Source of the DNA: Chitinophagaceae bacterium | GTDB lineage: Bacteria; Bacteroidota; Bacteroidia; Chitinophagales; Chitinophagaceae | Assembly: GCA_025360525.1 (NCBI GenBank) | Contig: JANYCA010000111.1 | Coordinates: 1-33,445, forward strand | Direction of reading: 5' to 3' | Length of the DNA stretch: 33,445 bases | Shown: positions 18,326 through 25,360 of the stretch, one piece after another | Layout of the letters: every line of letters begins with the position of its first letter | Numbering within the stretch: position 1 is the stretch's first letter | Notes under the pieces: generated by a model | Database searches by the model: none | What the model was told of the DNA's origin: nothing | What the model saw: only the letters and a program-made list of their open reading frames with translations | Translations under genes and position numbers: made by a program

Positions 18326-19258
18326 TTAGTTTTTGTATGTTTTGTCATTTTTTAAACGGCTAATAGCAGTGGCCGATAAGCCGAATTCTTTTGCAATATT
18401 AGCTTGTACGGCGCCTTTTTGTTGTAATTTATTTTTAATTTTTTTTATGGTAACTTCTTCTAATTTTGGGTTCAACTTTTTCTTGTAGGTTACATGAGTT
18501 CCTTTTGTACCCCATATTTCGCCAGACTGAATGCGGTAAATCGTCATTGGAGTAACACCATACATGCTAGCAATTCTTGTTTTGGTCGTCTTTTTTAAGG
18601 GGTCGTTTAGCAATTTTCTTATGCGTTCAACTTCCACTAATGTTAGTTTTGCACCCTTGGTTCTTGCTGCATTTGCCTTTTCTCTTGCTGCTTTGGCTAC
18701 TGTATTTCTGTTATTGTGCTCATACATTTCTGCTTCGGTTACCCATTTTAAATTATTGGAAACATTGTTTCCCTTTTTAAAATCAAGGTGAATAATGTGA
18801 TTATGGGAAGGCGAACTTTTTTTATTAAAATGATCGGCAACCAATACATGAAAAGGTACTTTAAGTCTTCTTTTTTCAACCGTATGAAAGTAATCTAAAA
18901 ACAGGTAACCCTGTTGTAAAATCCCCTTAATAATTACCGGATTTTCCTTGCTGATAAAATAAGACCTTACCCTGCCAAGGTTAGAAACCTCGTAGGTTGT
19001 TTTGGTGGGATAACTCACCTTCGTCCAGGTTTCGTTTGCAAAGCAGATGGGTTCTTTTTTGCCCAGTTTGCTTGCTTGTATTCTTTGAAGAAAAAGGGGA
19101 GAGTCGTAATTGGCAATTATATTTTTAATTACGCTGAGTGTGCAATTGAATGTATGGGCAAGTTCCTGCTTGGTAAAATTATTTTCTTTAAATAATTTAT
19201 AGATTTTGTCTCTGTCTTTTACAGATAACTTAACTGGCTTTTTACTAGCAGTAGGCAT
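18326..19258 (-). CDS. NUMOD4/HNH_3 homing-endonuclease-like protein with several helix-turn-helix segments
   Basis: The protein has 310 residues from the ATG at 19258. A longer frame begins only with a TTG at 19294. The N-terminus (about 10-45, DKIYKLFKENNFTKQELAHTF) looks like a helix-turn-helix. Residues about 75-110 (ETWTKVSYPTKTTYEVSNLGRVRS) match the NUMOD4 motif. Residues about 130-180 (FHVLVADHF, then HNHIIHLDFKKGNNVSNNLKWVT) match HNH_3, with the HIIHLD/NN-NLKWVT nuclease pattern. Two more HTH-like segments follow, TRIASMYGVTPMTIYRI (about 235-250) and ANIAKEFGLSATAISRLK (about 285-302). Such proteins are common in phages and as free-standing homing endonucleases. Here there is no intron, intein or phage gene beside it, so it may be a free-standing selfish element or a domesticated nuclease or regulator. 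Confidence 0.85.
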   Translation of the reverse strand: MPTASKKPVKLSVKDRDKIYKLFKENNFTKQELAHTFNCTLSVIKNIIANYDSPLFLQRIQASKLGKKEPICFANETWTKVSYPTKTTYEVSNLGRVRSYFISKENPVIIKGILQQGYLFLDYFHTVEKRRLKVPFHVLVADHFNKKSSPSHNHIIHLDFKKGNNVSNNLKWVTEAEMYEHNNRNTVAKAAREKANAARTKGAKLTLVEVERIRKLLNDPLKKTTKTRIASMYGVTPMTIYRIQSGEIWGTKGTHVTYKKKLNPKLEEVTIKKIKNKLQQKGAVQANIAKEFGLSATAISRLKNDKTYKN

Positions 19259-19406
19259 GAGGTTGTAATGTTGGATTTTAAAATAATCATGCAAATATTC
19301 AAATAGAATACTTGCTCAGCAAGCACCAGGTAGGTCTAAAAATTATTTGATTTGTTTTGAGGGCTTAGATTTAATTATTGTAAAATAAGGAATTTAATGG
19401 CAAGAC

Positions 19407-19991
19407 CTACTTTTTTCTGTTATTGATTTCATCCCTTATGGCAATGGCTTTTATGTAGTCTTCATGTTCAAGCACTTCACTCAGCAGTGTCTCCAATTCC
19501 TGCAGCGACAACGCTTTTAAATCTTCCCGGCTGCCGGTTTCGGTTGTAATAGGTGTGTTGGTTTTTTTCTTTTTCTCGTCATTTTCCATCAATATGCCTG
19601 CACTGTCTAAAATATTGTCGTACGTATAAATGGGGCAGCCAAACCTTACAGCCAGCGCAAGGGCGTCCGATGTACGGGAGTCAATTTCTACCGTGTCGTT
19701 TTCACTGCTGCATACCAATTTGCTGTAAAAAATCCCTTCCTGTAAATCGTTGATGATTACTTCGTGGAGGTCAACATTAAAAGCCAGCATAAAATTCTTC
19801 ATCAGGTCGTGTGTGAGCGGACGGCTTGGGCTCATTCTTTCCAGGGCCACAGCTATAGCCTGTGCTTCGAAACCGCCAATAACAATCGGTAACCTGCGTA
19901 AACCGTTTATTTCCCCTAATACTACGGCATAGGAATGCGTTTGGGTAATGCTATGAGAGAGTGCTACTATTTCCAATTCTATTTTCTTCAT
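19407..19991 (-). CDS. Bifunctional nuclease (DUF151) family protein with C-terminal UVR-like motif
   Basis: The protein has 194 residues. Residues about 1-140 match the DUF151/BFN domain: RRLPIVIGGFEAQAIAVALE near 32-52, RPLTHDLMKNFM, and SRTSDALALAVRFGCPIYT near 105-123. The C-terminal 40 residues (LSLQELETLLSEVLEHEDYIKAIAIRDEINNRKK region) resemble a UvrB/UvrC-interaction motif, a common fusion in Bacteroidota. Plant homologues have reported DNase/RNase activity; the bacterial role is unclear. It is a single gene on the - strand, with 115 bases to the HNH gene downstream at 19294. Confidence 0.9.
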   Translation of the reverse strand: MKKIELEIVALSHSITQTHSYAVVLGEINGLRRLPIVIGGFEAQAIAVALERMSPSRPLTHDLMKNFMLAFNVDLHEVIINDLQEGIFYSKLVCSSENDTVEIDSRTSDALALAVRFGCPIYTYDNILDSAGILMENDEKKKKTNTPITTETGSREDLKALSLQELETLLSEVLEHEDYIKAIAIRDEINNRKK

Positions 19992-20298
19992 AAATATTTC
20001 ACGAAAATAATACTTTTTTTATATGGAAAATACGGTGCGGCATTTAAAATTGTTGCCACTCATTTACTGACAGTGCTAAGTGTGCCAGCAGCCACCGGCA
20101 TTTTTAACTACACCCGGTTTTTACGAGGGTTGCTTTTGGTAATTACTTTACCGGGATTTTATTTTTAAAAAAATTGGGTGAAGTAAGGACGGGAGGCAGT
20201 TAAATAAACTAGTTTATAAAAGTTTAACAATGGTATGCCGTACAAGAGGGCGATGCAAGAATGTTGCTGATAGAAATTTTGCCGGGTACAAAACTTTT
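19992..20298. other. Intergenic gap between etfA end and the BFN gene
   Basis: No supported gene is seen; every frame is short or antisense to a neighbour. The BFN promoter should lie at its left edge. A perfect 14-base palindrome, ATAAACTAGTTTAT, occupies 20204-20217 and could be an operator or chance in AT-rich DNA. No clear terminator follows etfA. Confidence 0.45.
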
Positions 20299-21261
20299 TT
20301 ATTGGGCTTTCAACTTTTTAACAGCCTCTATAATTTTTGGCATTACTTCAAAAGCATCGCCCACAATTCCATAATCTGCTGCTTTAAAAAAAGGTGCTTC
20401 CGGATCTTTGTTAATTACAACGATGGTCTTGCTCCTGTTAACACCCGCCAAATGCTGTATGGCGCCAGAAATGCCAATGGCAAAATATAAATTGGGTGCA
20501 ATGGCAATGCCGGTTTGTCCCACATGCTCGTGATGTGGCCGCCAGTTGATATCCGCAACAGGCCTGCTACAGGCAGTTGCAGCGCCTAATAATTTTGCCA
20601 GGTCTGTTACCAGCGCCCAGTTTTCGGGGCCTTTTAATCCACGTCCGCCACTAATTACAATATCTGCTTCTGTTAAGGGCACTTCGCCTTCTACTTTGTT
20701 GGTAGCTGTTACCTGTACTTTTGGTGTATCTACCGTGGTAGCAAATTCGGTAACGGCAGCAACACCTTCTTTGGTAGTAATTGAATAAGCGTTTGTATTG
20801 AGCGAAATTATTTTTACGGCGGTGTTAATAGACACATTTGCAAATGCTTTTCCGCTGAATACATTTTTCTTAACTATAAACCCATTGCTGGTGTCGGGCA
20901 AAGCAACAGCACCTGTTACAAGTCCTGCTTTTAACCGCACACTCAATCTTGGAGCAACGGCTTTACCGGTTAAGTTGTTGGAAAAAACAATAACGGTAGC
21001 GCCGCTGGCAGCCGCGGCTTCAGCAATAACCTTAGCATAAACCTGTGCATCTAATTGGTTTAGCGTGGCATTGCTTACCGTATGCACTTTCGATATACCG
21101 TATATACCCAAAGCAGCAAGGTCTTCCGTTACGGTGCCCAAAACAATGGCTTCTGCGGTGGTACCTGTTTGTAACGCAATAGCAGCGCCGTACGATGCTG
21201 CTTCTAAAGATGCTTTTTTGATGTGGCCATCGGCCTGGTCTAAAAATATTAAGATGCTCAT
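20299..21261 (-). CDS. etfA: Electron transfer flavoprotein alpha subunit
   Basis: The protein has 320 residues from the ATG at 21261 ([21 protein letters not shown]). A 14-residue upstream extension would be translated from the heptad repeat array and is rejected. Domain I (about 1-185) resembles the nucleotide-binding-like fold. The C-terminal FAD-binding domain has [13 protein letters not shown] (about 202-214), [45 protein letters not shown], and [20 protein letters not shown]. With EtfB it forms the FAD heterodimer that carries electrons from acyl-CoA dehydrogenases to ETF:quinone oxidoreductase. It follows etfB by 60 bases on the same strand. Confidence 0.97.
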   Translation of the reverse strand: MSILIFLDQADGHIKKASLEAASYGAAIALQTGTTAEAIVLGTVTEDLAALGIYGISKVHTVSNATLNQLDAQVYAKVIAEAAAASGATVIVFSNNLTGKAVAPRLSVRLKAGLVTGAVALPDTSNGFIVKKNVFSGKAFANVSINTAVKIISLNTNAYSITTKEGVAAVTEFATTVDTPKVQVTATNKVEGEVPLTEADIVISGGRGLKGPENWALVTDLAKLLGAATACSRPVADINWRPHHEHVGQTGIAIAPNLYFAIGISGAIQHLAGVNRSKTIVVINKDPEAPFFKAADYGIVGDAFEVMPKIIEAVKKLKAQ

Positions 21262-21264
21262 GTT

Positions 21265-21299
21265 AATTGATAATTGATAATTGAATAATTGATAATTAT
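21265..21299. repeat. Heptad repeat array (AATTGAT) between etfB and etfA
   Basis: Three exact AATTGAT units, one 8-base AATTGAAT variant and a terminal AATTATG occupy most of the 60-base gap between the two etf genes. The array starts 4 bases upstream of the etfA ATG. An imperfect palindrome centred on CCTTTAGGA (about 21303-21320) follows on the etfB side. Confidence 0.8.
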
Positions 21300-21321
21300 G
21301 CACCCCTTTAGGAGATGGGGA

Positions 21322-22065
21322 TTAAAAAACCTTCGCTTCTTCATGCAGTAACCGCACTAATTCCTCCGGGTTATCTGCAGAAACTAATTTTACACCTGCT
21401 TTTGCCGGTGGCAAATCAAAACTGGCGATAGACGTTAAAGGCTCTACTGCCTGTGGTTCTACCACTTTTAAAGGCTTTGTTCTGGCGCCCATAATACCTT
21501 TCATATTGGGAATACGTTGTTCTGCCATTCCTTTTTGACAACTAACCACCACAGGTAAATTAACCTGGTTGGTTTCTTCTCCGCCATCAATTTCTCTTAC
21601 AACGGTTACAGTGTTGCCAGCTAAAGTAAGGTGACTAGCAAGGCTCAGATAAGGCATGTCCAGTAATTCGGCAACCATACCGCCTATGGAAGATCCATTG
21701 TAGTCGATGGTTTCTTTACCGGTAAAAATAAGATCGTAGTTACCTGATGCGGCTACTGCAGCAATTTGCGATGCAATAAAAAAGCTATCATTACTATCTG
21801 CATTCACCCGTATGGCTTCATCACCACCCAATGCCAATGCTTTGCGGATGATAGGGTCTGTATCTGCACCCGCAACAGTAATTAGATGAATTACGGTGGA
21901 AGGATCTGCTTCTTTTAACTCGATGGCCCTAACCAATGAGTACCATTCATCGTAAGGATTGATAATCCATTGTACGCCTTCGCCGGCAAATTTCGTGTTG
22001 TTATCTGCGAAGGCTATTTTTGCGGTGGTATCAGGCGTTTTGCTGATACAAACTAATATTTTCAT
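21322..22065 (-). CDS. etfB: Electron transfer flavoprotein beta subunit
   Basis: The protein has 247 residues. The N-terminus MKILVCISKTPDTTAKIAF and INPYDEWYSLVRAIELKE are typical of EtfB. The AMP-binding region includes ALALGGDEAIRV, DLIFTGKETIDYNGSSIGGMVAELLDMPY and REIDGGEE. It pairs with EtfA in electron transfer from fatty-acid and amino-acid dehydrogenases. It is the first gene of the etfBA unit. It is divergent from the TPR gene, with 106 bases between the starts, and a TACCTTTG box in that gap is a likely promoter. Confidence 0.97.
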   Translation of the reverse strand: MKILVCISKTPDTTAKIAFADNNTKFAGEGVQWIINPYDEWYSLVRAIELKEADPSTVIHLITVAGADTDPIIRKALALGGDEAIRVNADSNDSFFIASQIAAVAASGNYDLIFTGKETIDYNGSSIGGMVAELLDMPYLSLASHLTLAGNTVTVVREIDGGEETNQVNLPVVVSCQKGMAEQRIPNMKGIMGARTKPLKVVEPQAVEPLTSIASFDLPPAKAGVKLVSADNPEELVRLLHEEAKVF

Positions 22066-22115
22066 GCAAGAATAATTTAAAGAATCGTTTATAATGGTTG
22101 TTTATGCAACTATCG

Positions 22116-22123
22116 CAAAGGTA
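22116..22123 (-). promoter_or_regulatory. Candidate -7 promoter box for etfBA
   Basis: On the - strand these bases read TACCTTTG, an exact match to the Bacteroidota TAnnTTTG element, 50 bases upstream of the etfB ATG. No good -33 TTG is visible at the expected spacing. Confidence 0.45.
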
Positions 22124-22171
22124 ATTGAAGTAACGATAAATTGCATACTCTGTTAAAAAAATAATTGTGGA

Positions 22172-22483
22172 ATGAACCGGATAGAAAAATTACAGGAATA
22201 TTTACTGGCATCGCCGCAGGATAGTTTTCTGCAACATGCGCTGGCACTGGAATTAATAAAAATTGGCCGGGATGCAGATGCAAATAAATTGTTTGACGAA
22301 ATTCTACAACGGGAGCCTGGATATGTTGGATCTTATTACCACCTCGGCAAATTATTAGAACGGATGAATGATACCAAACAGGCGATACAAGTGTACACAA
22401 AAGGTATGGAGGAGGCAAAAAAAGCCGGTGATAAACACTCCTACAACGAATTACAGGGAGCGTTGGAAGAACTGGAAGATTGA
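22172..22483 (+). CDS. Small tetratricopeptide-repeat protein
   Basis: The protein has 103 residues, is soluble and has no signal peptide. Helical repeats fit TPR units: about 18-50 (FLQHALALELIKIGRDADANKLFDEIL) and about 52-85 (YVGSYYHLGKLLERMNDTKQAIQVYTKGMEEA). It probably mediates protein contacts; the partner is unknown. It lies 38 bases upstream of tilS on the same strand, so the two are likely co-transcribed, and it diverges from etfB. Confidence 0.8.
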   Translation: MNRIEKLQEYLLASPQDSFLQHALALELIKIGRDADANKLFDEILQREPGYVGSYYHLGKLLERMNDTKQAIQVYTKGMEEAKKAGDKHSYNELQGALEELED

Positions 22484-22521
22484 AAACCGGCGGGCCCAAA
22501 GCCTGCAAAAAATGATACAGA

Positions 22522-23883
22522 ATGGAGCTGTTACAGCAATTTAAACAATACATACAAAAAGAAAATCTTTTTCAACCTACCGACAGGCTATTGCTGGCTG
22601 TTAGTGGGGGGGTAGATTCAGTAGTGTTGTGCGAAATGTGCAAACAGGCAGGCTATGATTTTATAATTGCCCATTGCAATTTTCAATTGAGAGGAGAAGA
22701 TAGCAAACGGGATGAAACATTTGTCCGTAGCCTGAGTGAAAAATATGGGGTGGCAGTATTGGTAAAGAAATTTGAAACAACACAAATTGCAGCAGCAGAA
22801 AAAAAATCAATAGAAACTACGGCAAGAGACCTTAGGTATCATTGGTTTTATGAGTTGACAGGCCCTGCCCAACCGATGACTGACAACCGACAACCGGCAC
22901 CCGGCTTTATTGTTACCGGGCATCATGCAGATGATAATATTGAAACAGTGGTGATGAATTTTTTCAGGGGTACGGGCATCGCCGGCATCAGGGGTATGTT
23001 GCCCAAACAAGGCAAAATTGTTCGTCCGCTTTTATTTGCCCGTAGGGCAGCATTAGAAAGTTTTGCAGCCAACACCCAGTTAGCATTTGTAACAGATGCC
23101 ACTAATTTTGAAAATGATTATACTCGTAACTTTTTCCGAAATCAAATTATTCCGTTGGTAAAAGAAACCTATGCTGAGGCTGAAAAAAATGTATTAAAAA
23201 ACATTCATCGTTTTGCAGAAACGGAGCAATTGTACCAGCAGGCCATTGAGCAGCACACTAAAAAGTTGCTGGAGAAAAAAGGAAACGAAATTCATATCCC
23301 GGTGTTAAAATTATTGAAAGTAAAACCCTTGCACACCGTCTTATTTGAAATAATAAAACAGGTGGGTTTTACGTCCCGCCAGGTGGATGATGCCATGGCA
23401 TTATTACAAAGCGATACAGGTAAATACATTCAATCCGCTACGCACCGAATCATTAAAAACCGCAACTGGCTTATCATTACACCCAACCGTACAACCGAAG
23501 CACAACATATTTTAATTGAAGAAGGAGATAGCAATATCAGTTTTGAAAAAGGCATCCTGCAAATAGAGCGGCACAGCATTGACCATCACCAACCTTCTTG
23601 CGACAGCCACATAGCTCAACTAAATGCAAGTGAAATAAAATTCCCGTTACTGCTCCGTAAATGGAAGCAAGGCGATTATTTTTATCCGCTGGGTATGGAC
23701 AAAAAGAAAAAACTCAGTCGTTTTTTTATCGACCAAAAATTATCGCTCACCCAAAAGGAAAACGTGTGGGTGATTGAAATGGATAAAAAAATAATTTGGG
23801 TAGTGGGAATGCGTATCGACAACCGGTTTAAAATTAAAGACAGCACCCAACAAATCATCACCCTAACACTCAAAGGGCAATAA
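22522..23883 (+). CDS. tilS: tRNA(Ile)-lysidine synthetase
   Basis: The protein has 453 residues. The PP-loop motif SGGVDS is at residues 28-33, followed by HCNFQLRGEDSKRDE, TARDLRYHWF and TGHHADDNIETVVMNFFRGTGIAGIRGM, all standard in TilS. The C-terminal TilS_C domain is present (about 370-450: FPLLLRKWKQGDYFYPLGM, KKKLSRFFID). It uses ATP and lysine to convert C34 of tRNA-Ile(CAU) to lysidine, so AUA codons are read as isoleucine. Between RYHWFYEL and FIVTGHH there are 16 residues (about 113-128) where homologues usually have about 7. The extra codons are made of GC-rich heptads (22871-22905). The 3' end overlaps the convergent rhomboid gene by 21 bases. Confidence 0.96.
   Translation: MELLQQFKQYIQKENLFQPTDRLLLAVSGGVDSVVLCEMCKQAGYDFIIAHCNFQLRGEDSKRDETFVRSLSEKYGVAVLVKKFETTQIAAAEKKSIETTARDLRYHWFYELTGPAQPMTDNRQPAPGFIVTGHHADDNIETVVMNFFRGTGIAGIRGMLPKQGKIVRPLLFARRAALESFAANTQLAFVTDATNFENDYTRNFFRNQIIPLVKETYAEAEKNVLKNIHRFAETEQLYQQAIEQHTKKLLEKKGNEIHIPVLKLLKVKPLHTVLFEIIKQVGFTSRQVDDAMALLQSDTGKYIQSATHRIIKNRNWLIITPNRTTEAQHILIEEGDSNISFEKGILQIERHSIDHHQPSCDSHIAQLNASEIKFPLLLRKWKQGDYFYPLGMDKKKKLSRFFIDQKLSLTQKENVWVIEMDKKIIWVVGMRIDNRFKIKDSTQQIITLTLKGQ
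22871..22905 (+). repeat. GC-rich heptad array inside the tilS coding sequence
   Basis: Five consecutive 7-base units of the type AACCGAC (for example AACCGAT, GACTGAC, AACCGGC) occur here. They have the same length and the same ARYYGRY-like pattern as the intergenic AATTGAT arrays. They encode part of the proline- and polar-rich insertion that contains PMTDNRQPAPG. Confidence 0.6.
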
Positions 23884-24528
23884 CCTGCCGCCTGCCTGTA
23901 TCTGCCGTAAGAAATTTTCCAGCACATTTAATTTTGCCAATGCAAGACATAGGATAAGGGTAAATACCACACCAAAAGCTGCTCCCCAAAAGTGGGCAGA
24001 ATGATTAACATTGCCGCCGCCTTTTCTATCCAAATAGGCAGAAACCCCGAGGTAAATGATACCAAAAATATAGCCCGGAATATCAATCGGGATAAACATA
24101 AAATTGATCGGTAACTGTGGCAACAAAGTAAGGCCTGCAAATACCACAGCCGATACTGCTCCGGATGCACCCAAACTTCTGTATTGATAATTGTTTATAT
24201 TTTTAAAGTAGGTGGGCAGGGTTGCAACCACCAGTGCCACCAGGTACATCAGCAGGTAATACACTTTGCCCATGGAGCCAAACAGGCAGTCGAGCGAAAA
24301 TATTTGTTCAACAGCGCCACCAAAGGAATACAGCGCAATCATATTAAAGGCAAGATGGGCAATATCCGCATGTAAAAAACCATGTGTAATAAAACGGTAA
24401 TACTGTTTGTTATTGGCAATGGCCGGCGGATAAAAAATAAGGTCGTTCATCAGTTTGCTATTGTTAAAAGCGGGTATCGAAACTGCAAGATTGGCGAGTA
24501 CAAGAACGAGTGTGATAGAAAATTCCAT
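23863..24528 (-). CDS. Rhomboid-family intramembrane serine protease
   Basis: The protein has 221 residues from the ATG at 24528 (MEFSITLVLVLANLAVSIPAF); a longer frame begins only with TTG at 24543. Six or so membrane helices are visible. Catalytic Ser122 lies in GASGAVSAVVFAG and catalytic His179 in HSAHFWGAAFG. The conserved HLAFNM segment (Asn62) would support the oxyanion hole. It cleaves transmembrane proteins within the inner membrane; its substrate is unknown. It follows rlmH by 38 bases on the same strand, suggesting one transcript. Its 3' end overlaps the convergent tilS gene by 21 bases. Confidence 0.93.
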   Translation of the reverse strand: MEFSITLVLVLANLAVSIPAFNNSKLMNDLIFYPPAIANNKQYYRFITHGFLHADIAHLAFNMIALYSFGGAVEQIFSLDCLFGSMGKVYYLLMYLVALVVATLPTYFKNINNYQYRSLGASGAVSAVVFAGLTLLPQLPINFMFIPIDIPGYIFGIIYLGVSAYLDRKGGGNVNHSAHFWGAAFGVVFTLILCLALAKLNVLENFLRQIQAGGRLLPFEC

Positions 24529-24566
24529 AAATATTTTTGGCAAGATAATTTATTGTACTGATAGTT

Positions 24567-25040
24567 CTATTGATGATGGTATTTCTCGTTGCGGATTATG
24601 GAGCATGCCCTATAAACCTGTTCGGCTAGTATCAGCCGCACCAGCTGGTGCGGAAAAACAAGCGGAGATAAACTCCATTTGTAATTGGCTCTTCTCATTA
24701 CATCTTCACTTACCCCAAAAGCCCCGCCAATAAGAAGAATGATATTTTTTGTACTCTCGTTGGCCCTTGTTTCTATAAAGGTTGCCAACCCTTCGCTGCT
24801 GAGTAATTTTCCTCTTTCATCCAGCAGCAGCAGGAAATCGTCTTTTTGTAGTTTTTGTATAATTACTTCGCCTTCTTTCTTTTTTAGTTCCGCCTTGCTA
24901 AGCTTTGCTGCATTTTTAAGTGTAGCAATAATTTGCCATTCCACAGGATAGTAATTGGCAATACGGGCAGTAAATAATTCTATTCCCTCTTTTACATAAG
25001 GCTCATGCGCTTTACCAACCGACCAAAAATGTAGCTTCAT
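24567..25040 (-). CDS. rlmH: 23S rRNA (pseudouridine1915-N3)-methyltransferase
   Basis: The protein has 157 residues, the standard length for this SPOUT-family enzyme. Seen motifs are LLDERGKLLSSEGLA (about 72-86), the SAM-binding knot LLIGGAFGVSEDV (about 102-114), and the conserved C-terminus SLSPLVFPHQLVRLILAEQVYRA followed by NEKYHH. It methylates pseudouridine 1915 in helix 69 of 23S rRNA. It is the first gene of a probable rlmH-rhomboid unit. A heptad repeat array lies upstream of it. CATTTTTG on the - strand (25057-25064) is a near match to the -7 promoter box. Confidence 0.97.
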   Translation of the reverse strand: MKLHFWSVGKAHEPYVKEGIELFTARIANYYPVEWQIIATLKNAAKLSKAELKKKEGEVIIQKLQKDDFLLLLDERGKLLSSEGLATFIETRANESTKNIILLIGGAFGVSEDVMRRANYKWSLSPLVFPHQLVRLILAEQVYRACSIIRNEKYHHQ

Positions 25041-25070
25041 AAAAATTTTTGTTCGGCAAAAATGCGGAAT

Positions 25071-25161
25071 AATTGAACAAATTGATAATTGAATAATTGA
25101 TAATTGATAATTTACTATTCACCATTCAGTATAAACTTTTACTTTTCACTTTTTACTTTTA
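25071..25161. repeat. Compound heptad repeat array upstream of rlmH
   Basis: The block begins with AATTGAT-type units (about 25071-25108, including one 8-base variant). It then changes to ACTATTC/ACCATTC-type units (25114-25127) and to ACTTTTN units (25135-25161). The 7-base period is largely kept through the changes of motif, so three heptad families sit head to tail between rlmH and the tRNA gene. Confidence 0.75.
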
Positions 25162-25183
25162 TTGGATAATACTTAACAAAGAG

Positions 25184-25214
25184 TTGGGATGAATAAAATA
25201 AATCTCTATTTTTG
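25184..25214 (+). promoter_or_regulatory. Promoter of tRNA-Arg
   Basis: A TTG (25184-25186) and TATTTTTG (25207-25214) are separated by 20 bases. This matches the Bacteroidota housekeeping promoter pattern TTG-N17-23-TAnnTTTG. The tRNA begins 21 bases after the -7 box. Confidence 0.7.
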
Positions 25215-25235
25215 CCCTTCGCTAATAAAATAGCT

Positions 25236-25309
25236 GGCTGCGTAGCTCAACTGAATAGAGTACCTCACTACGGATGAGGGGGTTTTAGGTTTGAATCCTA
25301 ACGCGGTCA
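25236..25309 (+). tRNA. tRNA-Arg (anticodon ACG)
   Basis: The 74-nt cloverleaf folds by hand. The acceptor stem is GGCTGCG with CGCGGTC (two G-U pairs), with discriminator A and no encoded CCA. The D arm is GCTC/GAGT. The anticodon stem is CCTCA/TGAGG around loop CTACGGA, with anticodon ACG at 25270-25272. The variable loop has 5 nt, and the T stem is TTAGG/CCTAA. The T loop reads TTTGAAT instead of TTCGAAT, and the D loop has GA where GG is usual. The tertiary pair 19-56 would therefore be A-U instead of G-C. A34 is expected to be edited to inosine by TadA to read CGN codons. Confidence 0.95.
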
Positions 25310-25316
25310 CAAAATA

Positions 25317-25353
25317 AAAGCCACTTATTACTTTTTGTAGTAAGTGGCTTTTT
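25317..25353 (+). terminator. Bidirectional terminator between tRNA-Arg and the HD-YitT gene
   Basis: A 15-bp stem (25317-25331 with 25337-25351, one G-U pair) has a five-T loop and is followed by T residues. On the other strand an A-rich flank gives a T-rich tail, so it probably also ends the convergent gene whose stop is at 25361. Confidence 0.88.
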
Positions 25354-25360
25354 AGTTCAA

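Noticed and set aside
19259..19294. Longer HNH protein starting at 19294
   Set aside because: The upstream start is TTG; an ATG at 19258 begins a normal N-terminus.
20204..20217. 14-base perfect palindrome ATAAACTAGTTTAT
   Set aside because: It is short and AT-rich in an AT-rich gap and has no second copy in the window that I could see, so it is not listed as a regulatory site.
20230..20490. 86-codon + strand frame over the end of etfA
   Set aside because: Most of it is antisense to conserved etfA codons, and it has no domain or ribosome-binding site.
21262..21303. Longer etfA with 14 extra N-terminal residues
   Set aside because: The extra codons are a translation of the heptad array; family members start at the internal ATG at 21261.
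22110..22553. 147-codon - strand frame opposite the TPR gene
   Set aside because: It is the antisense shadow of the TPR gene and the tilS start, with a composition unlike a real protein.
24529..24543. Longer rhomboid protein starting at 24543
   Set aside because: This start is TTG, and the ATG at 24528 begins directly at the first hydrophobic helix, as usual in the family.
25071..25161. AATTGAT arrays as a replication origin or CRISPR
   Set aside because: No DnaA-box cluster, dnaA or dnaN gene is nearby, and there are no spacers between repeats.
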